The notes below the pieces were generated by a model. It searched no databases. It was not told where the DNA came from and worked only from the letters and a program-made list of their open reading frames with translations. The position numbers and the translations under genes are program-made. This document shows positions 36,396 to 49,400 of a DNA stretch of 64,000 nt, in pieces. Each line of letters begins with the position of its first letter. The stretch's first letter is position 1. Origin of the DNA: Kudoa neothunni (Eukaryota; Cnidaria); NCBI GenBank assembly GCA_964304625.1, contig OZ199838.1:8680001-8744000 (forward strand). The letters run 5' to 3'.

Positions 36396-39300
36396 ATGGA
36401 AAGAGAACGCTTAGAAAAACAAAAACTGCAATATGAACAACTACTTCATTCTGTTCTTAACAGTGATGTGATTACATTGAGGACTTGGTTGTTAATTCGA
36501 AATTAGAAAATGAGGACACCATTAAAAAGTGCATCTATCTATATAGTGATATATCTAATAAGATAAGAAGTAATGTGTATTGCATTATTCGTGTTATAAT
36601 TGATTGAAAAATAATAATGATCGTATTAGCTACCAAGGCAAATATTAAGTCATTAAAAGAACGGCTGGTGACATGTAAAAATGTGATGAGCTTAGATTAC
36701 GAAAACCTAGCCTATCTCTTCCACAATAGTGCTATGTACAATGAGACAATGACACTTTTGGATAAAATGTGTTTTTTCGAAATTATCAAATTAATATTTA
36801 ACCATCTATGATTAGAGAAAAAATTTATGAACGTATCTTCAATGATCGATCAGTACATTATTCAAAAAGAGTACGTTGAAGGAGCGAGACTGTTGAAAAC
36901 AACGTGTAATTTGTTGTTTTTTAATTGGATAACAGTAAGGTACATATCTATGATAGTTGAAAATTATGATAATTTATTACATCATGTGAATGCACTATCT
37001 ATAATAAGAATAGATTTAGATGCCAAATTCCAAGTAATAAAAACAAATCTGCCACGTTCCATAAATTCTTTGTTTAGAAGTACTACGAGTTTTTGATCCA
37101 GGAAACGTTTCAAGTGTTATTCGAAATGACGCTGTCAGCTGATTTGGGTATTTTCAGCTATTGGTATTCCTGGGGTCACTTAGCGGCCTTCCTAAAATTA
37201 AAAATTGCACATGCGCGATAGATATTTTGGAGCGCCAAAACTTTTTATTTTTAGTTTATTAGTCAGCGAAATACGTTCTGCTTTAACTTTCAATTGAAAT
37301 AAGATTTAATTAATTGAAATTAGAATTTATACTACTTTTTCAGTAAAATTTTTATCTTTTATATATTGGCTTATCAAAGTTCTTATGTTATGTTTATTGA
37401 CTTTTACTAGTAAAGTCACTAATCCAGCGTTTTGGTTAAAATCAATGATCTCTGATTCATTGCTACGCTCTAAGTAACAAAAAATAGTTAATTAAAGCAG
37501 ATTGCGAAAACTAAATTGTACCTACTGGCCATAAAATGACGTTTTCAGGTTAAGTTAATGCTTCTCAAATTGGGGGTACCCGCATCTATATGGGTTCGAT
37601 CTAATGATTTAGGGATGCGAGATTGGATAAGATTTGGAAATAACTTTTAAGGGTTTTTTTGAGTAAATGATCAATTTTCCACCATGCTAATAGTAAAAAC
37701 TTTATGAATACATCGGTAGATTTATTAGTTTTGACTCATTCTTTTAAATGATGCAGGAATATCATACGAGACGTGTTTAATTCAAAAAATTAATGAATGA
37801 GACTTCTAAATTACTTTATTAACTTAGAAATGAGTCTGACAATCAATACAAACGAAAGTAAAAAAAATCATTTTATATCGACAAATTTATCTTTACTTAA
37901 TTCTTGGAGCTAGTATTATATTGTGTACCACGTTAATTACCCTTGAAATTTTGAGTGAGCTAAGTCGTATCTCGTAGGGGTCGGTGACCGATATGACCGG
38001 AAGAGCCAATTATTGAAGGCGGAAAGAATTTTTTCACTTACGGAGCCGCGCATTGAATATAGGCCTGAAAGTAAAAATATTTACTTTTGAAACCATGAGA
38101 ACATACATTTCAGAAAAATCCGGGAGAAATTATCGAATTAGCCCCTCTATGCGCTTGTCTATACCAAATTAACCTATTATTTTGATTATTAATATACTCA
38201 ATAAAGGAGGAAATAATAAAATTAAAAAAATGCACCTGAATTTGTGATTACTTCAATTAATATTGTAACTTCGTTTTCAATAATTTCCATTATGATGAAT
38301 TAGAAATTCTAGCATTAACTTCTATATAAAAAATTCGTTTTCATGAATATTATCGTCAATTTAATTATTTCAAAATATTTTATATGAGGTGTCTCTGTAT
38401 TAAAACTAAAGAACGTTAATAATTCAGGAGAGTTCTTTTAATGAGAATGTATGTATAAAGACTTTTATGTAAACAAGTTTACAAAGAAAAATTTGTAAAC
38501 TGGAAAAACAATCAACACTTCCTTAAGTCGATTTAAAATTTAGAAAAGTTTATTTTTAAGGAGTTTTAGTTTAATACCAACCTTTTTATTAAGGAGAAAT
38601 TTTGATTAGTGATAAAAAATAATTGTTTGATTTAAAAACAGATAAAATTAAGATTATTCAGAGTTATTGTGTCTTGTTAATAATTGCAAATTAAGAAAGT
38701 TGGTTCAAGTTAGTGATGTTGGAGTACCATACATTCTTTCAAAACTCATATATTTTCATTAAAAATTGATTTATGTCTGATGATAATTAAAAATTTTAAC
38801 GTAGTAATGAGTTCAGCGACTAGGAGTTACGTAATTTCTTCGCGTTTTAGCCTTAGATATTGTAGTTTACATCCGGCACATAAGGTGGGGGAGACGCACT
38901 TATAATTTTAAAGAGCCACTTGCGGACCACCAGCCGCAGGTTGCCGACCCCTGAAATAGTCAGTGCCTAAAATAAGCCCCGAAAAATTCTTAAAAATTGG
39001 ACTTTTAAAATCGGCGAAAATAGGTTTTAATCGAAAATTGAAAAACCTAAGTATAATACCCCCCCCCCCCTAATTTTTTTAGAGGATTAATTATTATTCC
39101 ACTAAACTATTGATATTAAGAAAATTTACTAGGTCTGTCCTTATTTCTATATAATGGTCTGTGATGACGGCTAATTACAATTGATTGTTGCTAAATGTTT
39201 TTACCCCAGAGTGTTGAAGACATATGTAGTTGATTATATATATTTTTTGAAATTAGATAAGTCGGTAAAATCCAATCAAATGAACCTATCAGTAATAGAG

Positions 39301-42300
39301 AATTTATTATGTGATCTCACAACAAGTCTAATTATGATAAACAAATTGCCGGATGTTATCCTACTATTTCAAAACAATATCTATCGAGCTCTAGAGAAGA
39401 TTATTGTTGATGTGATTGATGAGTATTCAACAAAGTAGTCTAATCTGTGGTTTTCATTGATCAACATACTCATTCATGGTTTTCGTTGTAGACAACACGA
39501 TCGGCTTTTAAGTTCATATAAAAATGTGTGTTTTTATCCTAATTCAAATTATATATATATATATATATATATTATATGTGAAAGTAGGAATCGAGCAGCA
39601 TACGAATATTCTCCACATTGTTGGGAACAATATTGGAAAAATTTAAAACTGTTTCTGATCATGTCAAATGTTTTTTCACTGTCATATCCACACGAGATTT
39701 GACCTCGTTACAAAAAGAATTATATGTCGATGAAAGTGAACATTCTGAAAGTAATTTATTGTTCGATCATCATCATTAGAATATAATAGTGGTAGGTGTA
39801 AAAAACCAGCAGGCTCAACATAATACACTTTTATATGATTTAAACGAGAACATGAAGACGGTTTGGCTTCAAATTCATTATGCGGTAAGATCTGTAGTAA
39901 TTGTGTCTGTGTAGTAAATTGTGATTGTTTGAAGTTGGAAGCATTTCTAAGTTGTTACTTACCTGTTTCAACCCAAGCCATTCGTGCTAATATCATCTCT
40001 AAAGGTATGTAGCTAAATTTTTCTAACAAAAAATAATACAGTCATTATATAGACCATATTGGAGATGACTTTATCGCTCAAATATTCTCATCTAGATATA
40101 ACCAAACTCCCAAATTTCAATCAACTTTATTTTGTTTTGATAGTAATGCTATTCCAGGTGCTGTCAGTGACATAAATAACAATCCATTTAAATCAATTGT
40201 AAATAGAATAAATGATTTTTGTTTTAATGTTGATGGATCTACTTTTCAACGATATGTATTAGATACAAAATGATACGGAGTTTTCTCCCAACATGGATTC
40301 TTTAACATATAAAGATGGGAATATCTTTAAAGTTTCTAATTTGTTGCTATACAATGTTTGATCTAAAGGTAAATGTAGAAAGATGATTCCACACACAACC
40401 AACTAATAAAAATTGATAATTCAGCCAAAGTTTCATGGTTAATTCTCAAACAAAACTATCACTATATTGGATGTAACTTTGAGAATTTAATGTTTTGTGA
40501 TAATTCGATGTGATAGATGTTTACCAAACCTTGGTTACATTTTTAGAGAATGGATCGGCATATCTTGAAGATTACTCGGGGTAGGTTCTGTTTGTGCGAA
40601 TCAGTTGTCAACTTCATTTGATCATATAATGCTTATGGCGCCATTTAGATATGTTGGAACACTGAATAACTATATTGTTGACTACACTGATAATATCTAT
40701 ATTCCCAATGTGAAGGATGAATTCTGTGAAAAATTAAACAAGTTAATGGATGGTTAGCTTTAAATAAATTAGAAAATTATTATTTACCTAATCAATCATA
40801 GATCCCACTTTGCTGTTCACATTGGGTACAATGAATTATTGGAAAATATCTGTTAGGGATTCTCCAGTTACCATAGTAATTTTGTTAAGTTTGAAAATTT
40901 GTCATAAGGCTTGAATTAATCTGATCTCATGGATGTAGGGAGTGCTGGCATTATTTGATGAGACTCTGTGTTTTATCCGACAACTGGGTTTAATTCCTCA
41001 CTATTCCAACACATATATTGAGATTGTGGTGGAACGTGTGAAGAAATTTTTTAAATGTGTACAACAGCTTTCTGGAAAAGTTATACAACCCAGAGATCGA
41101 TGATATTCATCAAATGGTTCCTCAACTAATTAACTCTAAAAACGATCCCGCTGAAAACGAGTCCAAACACAAACCAGTAGTAGTTATGAGTTTTGAGTTG
41201 GCTTTAAGTTCCACCTTCCGTGATCATTACCAAGCATTCATGGCTAAATTTAACGAACCAAACAGAAAATCAAACAACTCGGCCAACTTAGCATACTATG
41301 AGGTATTTTATTTTGAAATTTATTATTTTTGAAATAATCAACTAATATGCGCACTTTTTAGAGTTACAACTATATTGTAAAATATCTTTCAGAACGTAAA
41401 CTGAAGGAATATAATCTAATCCAGAAAAATATTCACTTAAAAACTCTGGTGACGGCTCTTGAAAGTTTGGTAAGTGAATCAAATATTTTTTCTTGATATT
41501 ATTATTGATGATGGATTTATGTATATATGGATAATTTTTATTTGTGGGTTTTGTTTAAATTGTAAATGTCAAGGACTGGATTCATGAGGTGATGAACGAA
41601 ATCTACAAGTATCTGAAGGATATTAAACGCCACAAAAATATCATAAATGGCAGTCAACTTCCATTGAGTGTTGATATTAACGCCAATCTAAGAGATGTAT
41701 ACAATAAAATGATTTGTTTTGGGGCTGTGGAGTTGTGAAACATTGATAATCATTTGTATAGCATGTGGCTTCGGTTATCATGGAAAAGTCCCTAGAATTG
41801 TTGAAATCGTCAGTGCAGTTGATTCGCGAAAATTACGATATGCTGAAATTGGCCATTCATCTTGAGGTTCGAATAAGATGTTTGTTTAATTTAGTTCCTT
41901 TTTTCGATCCCGTAATAATGCGAATATGTGCCAAAAGTTTTTACAGATTTATTTAGCAAAACTTTTTCATAACCACTGCCGACACCACAATAGATCCTAT
42001 AATTTTACATGTTGTTACAGATATTCTTGATTTTGTTGATATTTGTCAGAATTATTTGCATATAACCAATTCGAGGTAATATTTACATTAAGTATACAAA
42101 ATTTTGATTGATTAAAGTGAAATAAATATATTTTAGATTTGTATTCTCTGGGCTTTCGATATTTCTCAGTAACTGTTTATTGATGCAGTTGCGAGTATCA
42201 AAAAGATTAATCAAAATGGAATTGATAAAATGTATATTTTTTATGTGATTAAATTATAAGTGACGATTGTTTTAAGGCTTCATAATATTTCTGCGCTGAA

Positions 42301-42594
42301 AAGAGATCTTTCTGGATGTGATTTTGTTGCCGGTTCCCTTGATATAGCTATTGTCTACTATGAAATGCTTAACAAAACTCCAGACGTAACTCATCTCATT
42401 CACACTTTGGTGTTTTTTGAGAGCTAACTGGCTGGGTTTAGGAAATATTCGAGGACATCAAAGAACATGGTGCTCAATTTACCCTTCAAGAATACACCTG
42501 GATTATTAAATTGATTTCCTCCATTAATTCTTTTACCGAAGAAACCATAAAATCACTTTCAGAGCAACTTGATGTGCTTTTCAATGGCCCATAG
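36396..42594 (+). CDS. EXOC4: Exocyst complex component SEC8 / EXOC4
   Basis: A subunit of the octameric exocyst that tethers secretory vesicles at the plasma membrane. The N-terminal helices match the family: MERERLEKQKLQYEQLLHS, then CIYLYSDISNKIRSN, KANIKSLKERLVTCKNVM and IIQKEYVEGARLLK, with LNALSIIRIDLDAKF-like spacing after it. A later exon near 39,215 reads VIENLLCDLTTSLIMINKLP, the family's conserved early segment. The C-terminus is clear: SLDIAIVYYEMLNKTPD, a 56-bp intron (42,386-42,441), then EIFEDIKEHGAQFTLQEYTW and a stop at 42,594. At least a dozen exons are separated by mostly 30-60-bp introns, plus a 2-kb intron (about 37,100-39,215). The first 100 bases need a 29-bp intron or contain a frameshift. 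The start may lie further upstream, since the frame is open before 36,396. Confidence 0.85.
37975..38953. mobile_element. hAT-type MITE in an EXOC4 intron
   Basis: The right end, read outward, is CAGGGGTCGGCAACCTGCGG, a classic hAT terminus; the left end is TAGGGGTCGGTGACCGATAT, 12 of the first 16 bases alike. Both ends have an AGAGCCA block inside. The 980 bp between hold no transposase. No 8-bp duplication is visible. It explains about half of the only long intron of EXOC4. Confidence 0.75.
39545..39575. repeat. TA microsatellite
   Basis: A run of TA dinucleotides of about 28 bp inside the EXOC4 gene, probably in an intron. Confidence 0.9.
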
Positions 42595-43511
42595 TTGTTT
42601 GATGGATGTGGTCTGAGAAATTTTTATAAGCCTTATTAGTTTTGCTTTTGTTTTGCTGTCCGACTGGTATTTGTATTTTTTGTAAACAAACAGCATCGTT
42701 CAACGGTAATCTCAATAATCAGCATTTGATTGGTAGTTGTCGGAAATAGGATTTTGAAATTGTGTCGGTCTATCATTTAAACATACTAACTGTTAACTAA
42801 CAACATTGAGCTACAAACAAATTACACGTCTAACCTACTTAAGACTAAGTGCAAAGGATTTTAACGAAAGAATGATTGAACTAATTCTGTGGTCAAAAAC
42901 ATAACCCCATGCAATGCCGTATCACATCAAGAGATGGCATCGTTGTATGGTTTATCAATGCGACAGCGGACACAATAATGCTTTTCAATATAATATCGGT
43001 GTATCGATCAAAGTTCTGGTGTAGATAATGTCATAGATTTTGTCCACAAACATAAGATTAACACAGATAACACTGTTCTATAAATGTCAGGTTGTTCGTG
43101 TGAAGTTTATATCAACCCTGGCAAACTACTGTACAATTGATTGACGAAGCAGTTGTACCCTTTGAAAAATGTATGAATCCGACGTGGTAAGTAAACAACG
43201 ATTTTTATCGATTGATTATTAAGGTAGGATAGAAAGCAAGTCAACAGCTGCTGTATGGATTAGGGTCGATAAAGTTAAGTCTGGATTATCTTCAATTTTT
43301 TAAGCATTGAGACACTCATTATCTGTATCGGTGTATCTCAATATAACTACACCATATTTTTGAATTGTTCGATTGGTGGTTTTATTTACTTTTGCCTCCC
43401 CAAGATATTTCTCTCTAAAGTACAATCGACGTTGTACACGAGTCCTTAACTATAAAATTACCCATTTTAGATCTGCAATTGACTTGGCTTGGCATTATTG
43501 TATCATTAGCG
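42595..43511. other. Region between EXOC4 and the DHHC gene, small unassigned frames
   Basis: About 900 bp. A plus-strand frame from ATG at 42,914 (MPYHIKRWHRCMVYQCDSGH, ending IKVL near a possible donor) and other short frames up to 43,186 are less AT-rich than the surroundings and could be exons of an unknown gene or upstream exons of the DHHC gene. A GTAAGT donor lies at 43,187. I cannot assign them. Confidence 0.35.
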
Positions 43512-44779
43512 ATGTATGATCGGAAAATAGCAACAAGTGGTGATAACTATAAATTTCAACCATGGAAACATTATCCTGGAAACAGCCGAATATTTTGTGA
43601 AGGAAGGATTATCACAGCAAAGAATAGTAGCACATTTATTATTGCCTTGTCACTTATTTTGATTGGATTCGCCGCATTTTCTACCTTTGAGTAACAATTA
43701 CCGAGTGAGTAGTCGATTTTTAATTAATGCTTACCTCATAGATGGACATATCTCTCAGTAGCCTTATCACCAATAGTACCTGCAATAGATGCTGTTCTGT
43801 TTGTTATGGTGATTACGTTGAAACTGAGATGTGCACTAATGGATCCAGGTTTCATTAAAAGGGACTCCAAAATGAATTATGAATATTTGAAATATTCAGG
43901 TAACTATTAGGAAATCGTTTGATAAGGATGTTAAACGATTTAATCAATGAATTTAGCATTATTATACTATGGGAAAAGGTCAGTATTCCACGATTCCGAA
44001 AAAGGAGTTCGCTATCTAACATTGCCTATCAAAGGTTATAACTACAAAACCAAATATTGTACCACTTGTAATATATATCGACCACCAAGATCGAAACATT
44101 GTGCTGATTGTGATGCTTGTGTTTGTACGTTTTAGTTTTTCCGCCATTGTTTTAATGACTTTATAGTGAGACTAGATCACCATTGTCCATGGGTATTTAT
44201 ATATTTTTGACCGATCACATGGCTTAGCTATATTTTTTAATTATTAAGCTCATGAATTGTATTGGTGAAAGAAATTATAAATATTTCTTTGGCTATGTTT
44301 CAACTTTAACCGCTTTAATTTTCTACCAATTCTTTTTTTCGGTCTTCCACATCGTTCTATGTAAGTTGAATTTATCTTTCGTTACAATTACATGTGTCCA
44401 TTAAGTACATCGAAGTGTTCCCGATTATACTTTGCTTTTCAAAGAAAACATACCCATGTATCTTCCTTTCAATGTATTAATTTTTTCTCACATTTTTAAT
44501 AGATTTCTTAATGTGACTTATCATCTTATTCTTGGAGTCTTGGTACTTTCGCTTGTGTATTATCATTGCGGACTCGCCACCTCAAATATCACTACCAATG
44601 AAGATGTTGTTAATCCTTTACCCAATTTTTAATTATGAAAGTGTATCTTAATCTTTTAGATAAAAAATACGCTCCTTGATTACGATACAAATCCCTTCTT
44701 GACGTCAAAACCTAGCAGTTTCTGTTCCAAATTCAAAGAACTTCAAAATCTACTTTGTACACCCGTCCCTCCATCGTAA
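43512..44779 (+). CDS. DHHC palmitoyltransferase, ZDHHC9/14/18-like
   Basis: An integral membrane S-acyltransferase that transfers palmitate to cysteines, usually at the Golgi or plasma membrane. Exon 1 reads KFQPWKHYPGNSRIFCEGRI and the first membrane helix. After a 51-bp intron (43,691-43,741) comes TYLSVALSPIVPAIDAVLF and MDPGFIKRDSK. The zinc-binding cysteine-rich domain follows: YCTTCNIYRPPRSKHCADC, DACV, then across a 42-bp intron LRLDHHCPW, with DHHC encoded at 44,175-44,186. A 56-bp intron (44,193-44,248) leads to LMNCIGERNYKYFFGYVS, then two more helices and the family motif ATSNITTNED. The last exon (IKNTLLDYDTNPF) ends CTPVPPS and a stop at 44,779. All catalytic residues are present. 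The start at 43,512 is the first in-frame ATG that fits; an upstream exon is possible. Confidence 0.92.
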
Positions 44780-44802
44780 TTGCTGTATTCACGGTTGTTC
44801 AA

Positions 44803-45022
44803 ATGTACTATTTTGTAGTGTTCTGGATCTTCAGGGAGTTTACGCCCAAAGTGATGTTAAAAGTAATGTTAAATTTTCTATCTAAATTAGGTATGCCTAA
44901 TCTATTCTATTCTTAGTAGGTCTACCTTATCATGCATCAGAAACGGACCGCCTTTTAAGGGCTGAACTCAACGATCCTGTCAGTTCCAACATTCTACGTC
45001 ATTATAAATATACAAATCTGTA
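44803..45022 (+). other. Two short open stretches after the DHHC gene
   Basis: MYYFVVFWIFREFTPKVMLK (44,803-44,862, one hydrophobic segment, followed by a GTAATG donor-like site) and GLPYHASETDRLLRAELNDP ... HYKYTNL with a stop at about 45,022. They look like coding sequence but I could not find one consistent splice that joins them in frame. They may be a small membrane protein or remains of a longer DHHC tail. Unrecognised. Confidence 0.3.
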
Positions 45023-45024
45023 GA

Positions 45025-46478
45025 TTTACCAAATAAAAATTTATAACTACATATATAATATTTATTGGTTGTATTATACTTGAAATATTTATTTTATTTT
45101 TATTCTAATAAAATTATTTCTGTACGATTTGGTATTTTTGAAAGATAATTCATTATTTTATCGTTTCGAACTTAACGTTACCATATGAAAAATTATTATT
45201 TCTGCACTGTTTTAATTTATGTACAACTCAGAAAATATGGTTATACAAAATTTATATTATAAAAGGGTTTCATATAATAAACTTTTCTTGTGGGAATACA
45301 ACAAATAAATACAGATATAAATTGCAATACAAGTCTTGCTTATTCAATTGATTGAAGTTTATGACCAGAGTTGAATTAATTTCTAACGGTAACATTTTAA
45401 TACATGTTAATGTGCTAGAAATTACTAATCATTCAAGTAGTTCATTTACTACAAATTGGTAACAATTTTAACCTCTAATGACCGAAAAACGATGTGCATA
45501 TAAACTTGTTTGAATATAAAAGCTCCAAATTTTAATTTTAGTAGAATTTAAATCTTTTTTAGGAATAATAATAAGCTTAATGAACTTGAACGACCAAATA
45601 TCAACACAGCAAGCCTAAATTATAAAACATAATCCTTATATATTCTACTGTCTTGATGTGCCTCCCAGATTCGCAAGTAGTTGAACGTTTATTTAAAAAT
45701 AATTTTTGTAACACACAAATGTACACTATGAAAATTATATTCACTATGAATTGGAAAATTATAGTGAGATGCTAACTAAGACATTTCTGAAAAGAGTTTT
45801 ATTAGAAGCGTGAGTTGGCCTAAAATTTATAATAGCTTTCACTCGATTTTGTTTTTTTGTGTCCATTTCCCTTTCAAAGCATTTAAAACTTAAAGAGATT
45901 CATATATTCAAGTGTTGATTTTTTGGGCAAATCTAAAGTTATTGATTTTTGCATAAAGATTTTGTGGGCCTAATTTTTTGCTGGAATGGAATATACGTCG
46001 CTTAGCAATTTATTCTAAAAAATGACGTCTTTGCTCTTTCGCATTATTATGTACAGTATATTATTTGACAAATGCATCGATTAAGGAGAAGCCTATCATA
46101 CTAGGAATAATATTAAATGCCATTTCCTTGTAAGTCGGCGAGGCCAAACATAAAGCTCACCGAGAATTTAAAAGCAAAGTCGACTAATTATTGATATATT
46201 TATTTTGAGTTACTAAATAGATCGAATGTTTTATTTTAGAGATCAATTAACAACACATAAAATGAGGATTCACTTGTGAAGTTGTTGTAATTTTCATTGG
46301 TATTAATCCTGTTTCGAAAATTTTTGAAAAAAAAAGAAAAAATATAATTAACTAAAACATAATATTAGAATTCATAGTCCTAATATATTGCTAAATTATC
46401 ACTATTATGTAATTTGTATCATTTACTAACATTCTGGACTCCCAATGTTTATACAACACAAAATGTTTTCCGTCTATT
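45025..46478. other. Intergenic between convergent genes, no gene seen
   Basis: About 1.4 kb of AT-rich DNA between the 3' ends of the DHHC gene (+) and NALCN (-). Short AATAAA-like signals occur on both strands, but nothing I can call with confidence. Confidence 0.5.
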
Positions 46479-49400
46479 TCAAGATTTTGCAATTCGTACA
46501 TTGTACCATCGCAAAAATTTTTCTTGATTTTGCTGATGGATTTGATTAATTTTTGATTCATTAGGGGAATCATATTCTGAGATGTTGATGTCAGTTAGGT
46601 TGCTAAATATAAGGTTTCTTCCACTGCGATCTGTGATCGAACGTTTACTAATATAACCGTCAAATTCCAAATTCTCGTAGGATTCAAAGACATTTTTGTC
46701 CACATCCAATTTTTCTTTATCATCAATGATTATAGCTGGATTTTCTTTTTTCACTAAATAAACAGATTTATAATGTAATTCAACAAAATTGGTAAACTTT
46801 GTTTGGATTTGTACAATTTTTTAAACCAAGAGCAAAGTATTTCTGATGCGACTCTCCATTTAATTTCTTGGATCAGCTTATTTCTCTCTAGTTGTTCGGT
46901 AGAGGTTAAGCTGATCTCAGGGTCAATTGAATTTTGAGCAATTATAAAAAGCAACTGATGAAATGATATTATTGGATTTCTAACAGGTGGATCACCATTG
47001 CTGTAAAGTGCATAGTTTTTTCCATATGCAATTACCCTCAATTCTTTTTTCATTGTCTAAAAGGATAAATTAAAAAATTTTAGGTTTTAAATTCCTTACA
47101 AAATAAGTGAAATAGTTTGCATCCTTAAATTCCAACATTTTAGCTTTGTAATAATCAAGTAGAGTAAATTCTGCAAAAAGGAGAGGCACTTCTCCACTTG
47201 CACCTGGGTCAAACTTTTTCCACAGCATCTGGAAGAATGATATATCAGATGGGACAATATTTCCTGCTCCCACATTTGAGATAGCGAATAATGAAAAATT
47301 TGAAAGGACCATGGCAATTAGAAGATTTAGAAAAATAAAAGTCACGATAATCTAGAATATTTACATAATTAAACAGTGAAAATATTGAAAAATAATTTAC
47401 AAGATAAGAAATAAAATAGAGGATTGCGGTGACTTTGTTTCCACAATCCGAATGATTAGTATCACTCGCAAGAGTACAATATGGGAATTCGACAGCAGTA
47501 TCAAAGAGAAAACCAGCCCAGCCATCACAATTAGCCACTGCGAATAACACAAAGAATGCATTATAACTGTTTTGAAAATTGAAAACATTATCCAGAGATT
47601 TTCCTAGTCTAGTCAAACCGAACAACACCACTCCAGCGAGAGCGTAACATTCGGTGATGAACACCAACACAAACAATAAATAAAAACTCTTGAGTATACT
47701 TTTGAATATAGTCAGAAGAACAGATTTGAGTTTTTCCCATTTGAAGAAAAGCAGCAAAAAGTATCCAATCAAAAGTATCATTATTACATAATTTAAAAAT
47801 GCTCTGCTGGAAGATGTCTCTCCAATTTGAAGTCCAATAACAAGTACTACAAAAAGCGATACATCATAAACAGCTTGCAACTTGAAAAATTTAATATATT
47901 GAACCACTCCTAATCCGAGGAATATTAAGCTGTGTATGATTATGAGTATAGACATGATAACTAATTGAACTAAAGTTTTATAAAATATTATATCCTTTTT
48001 CTTGTCGTCATTTGAGCCAACAATGCAATCAACTATAATAAGGCCAAATATAAGGATGGATTCAAAGATTCTCGTTCCATATAGAGACCCATAGTGATAC
48101 AATAGTTTTCGAAATGGATGATCTGACGGTTGAGGTTCTGTAAGTGGCCCAACAAGAAGAATTCTTTTTTTAAAGTCTTGCCATCGACGTTGTGGGAGAG
48201 TGAGTAAAGCAGTTCCAACATTTTCATTAAATGTTTGTACAATTACACCGATAAACATTGATAAAACCACCATATTACTTATAAAGAGATAAATGTAAAG
48301 GTAAATAGTGGCCAATGTTCCCATTTTAAGTTCAATAATAGAAGCAATCTACAATCGGCTAGTAAATGAATTGTTTCACAAACAGTTGTCACTTACGTCG
48401 TCCCATGCATCAATAGTCAGCAGAAGAAACGATGAAAGGTAGCTATCAGCCAGGTTATCGAAGTTGGCCAATGGTAGTGAGATGGGTGCTCTCGGTATAA
48501 GTATCTCAGGAAAGTTCTCTCCAAACGATTTGTTGGAATTTTTGAAACCTGAAAATATTTAGTTGATTTAAAACAAAAATTAAAATCTACCGTATAAGGA
48601 ATCGAAAGTGGGCTGGACCATAAAAGTCCCAGTACAGTTGTTCAAATCACCCACGGCTGGGTCATTACAAACGACCAACTTATTATTGAACAAATTAAAA
48701 CTGTAGTAGGCGAAAATGTTCAGAAAAACCAAAAGAATAAGTGAAACTTTGAATATGTTTCTCCATCCTGAAATAACCTGTTGAACTACAGTCATCATTG
48801 AGGTGGACATTGAAATAACTGCCAAGGGTCGAGTACATCTAAGTGTCCTTATGATAAAACCGAGGGTATCTTGGCCGTAGAAAGATATGAAAGGTCTAAG
48901 CATGAAATTTTATTGTTTTGGGAGTAGTTGAAAGATTAAAACAATCAAATCTGCAATACCTGCTCGAAGAGACTCCCGAATAATAAATTGCATGTATTAT
49001 TGCCACAATAACATGGAACAACTTGATGCTACCTTGGAAATTCCTGGCATATGCGTGAGGTGTAAAAATCAGTCCATTAGAGATGGTTTTAAGGATAAAT
49101 TCAATCCCCAACACACATATGTAACAATATTCTATCAGTGTTGACCACAACCAATCGAAAACCATTCTATATGGATTTTCAAAAAGCATGGCGATAGTGC
49201 TTGTAGTTGTTGAGATAACCATCAACCCATCAAGTATTGTATTAGATGCTAAAAATCGATATATGGTTTCTTTGTTGAATTTTTCCAATCCAGTATCTGA
49301 CGTTTCCTTACTCTAAACATGAAAATTTCTCTAATAATCTTTTGGAAATGTGGATTTACTTTGAGATGATAGTTAGCGATCTCTTGGCACCATTTTCTAA

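Noticed and set aside
36396-42594. EXOC4 as a pseudogene because of many stops
   Set aside because: Stops fall in short AT-rich segments with GT/AG ends, and protein similarity resumes after them in the right order; introns explain most. Only the first exon join stays doubtful.
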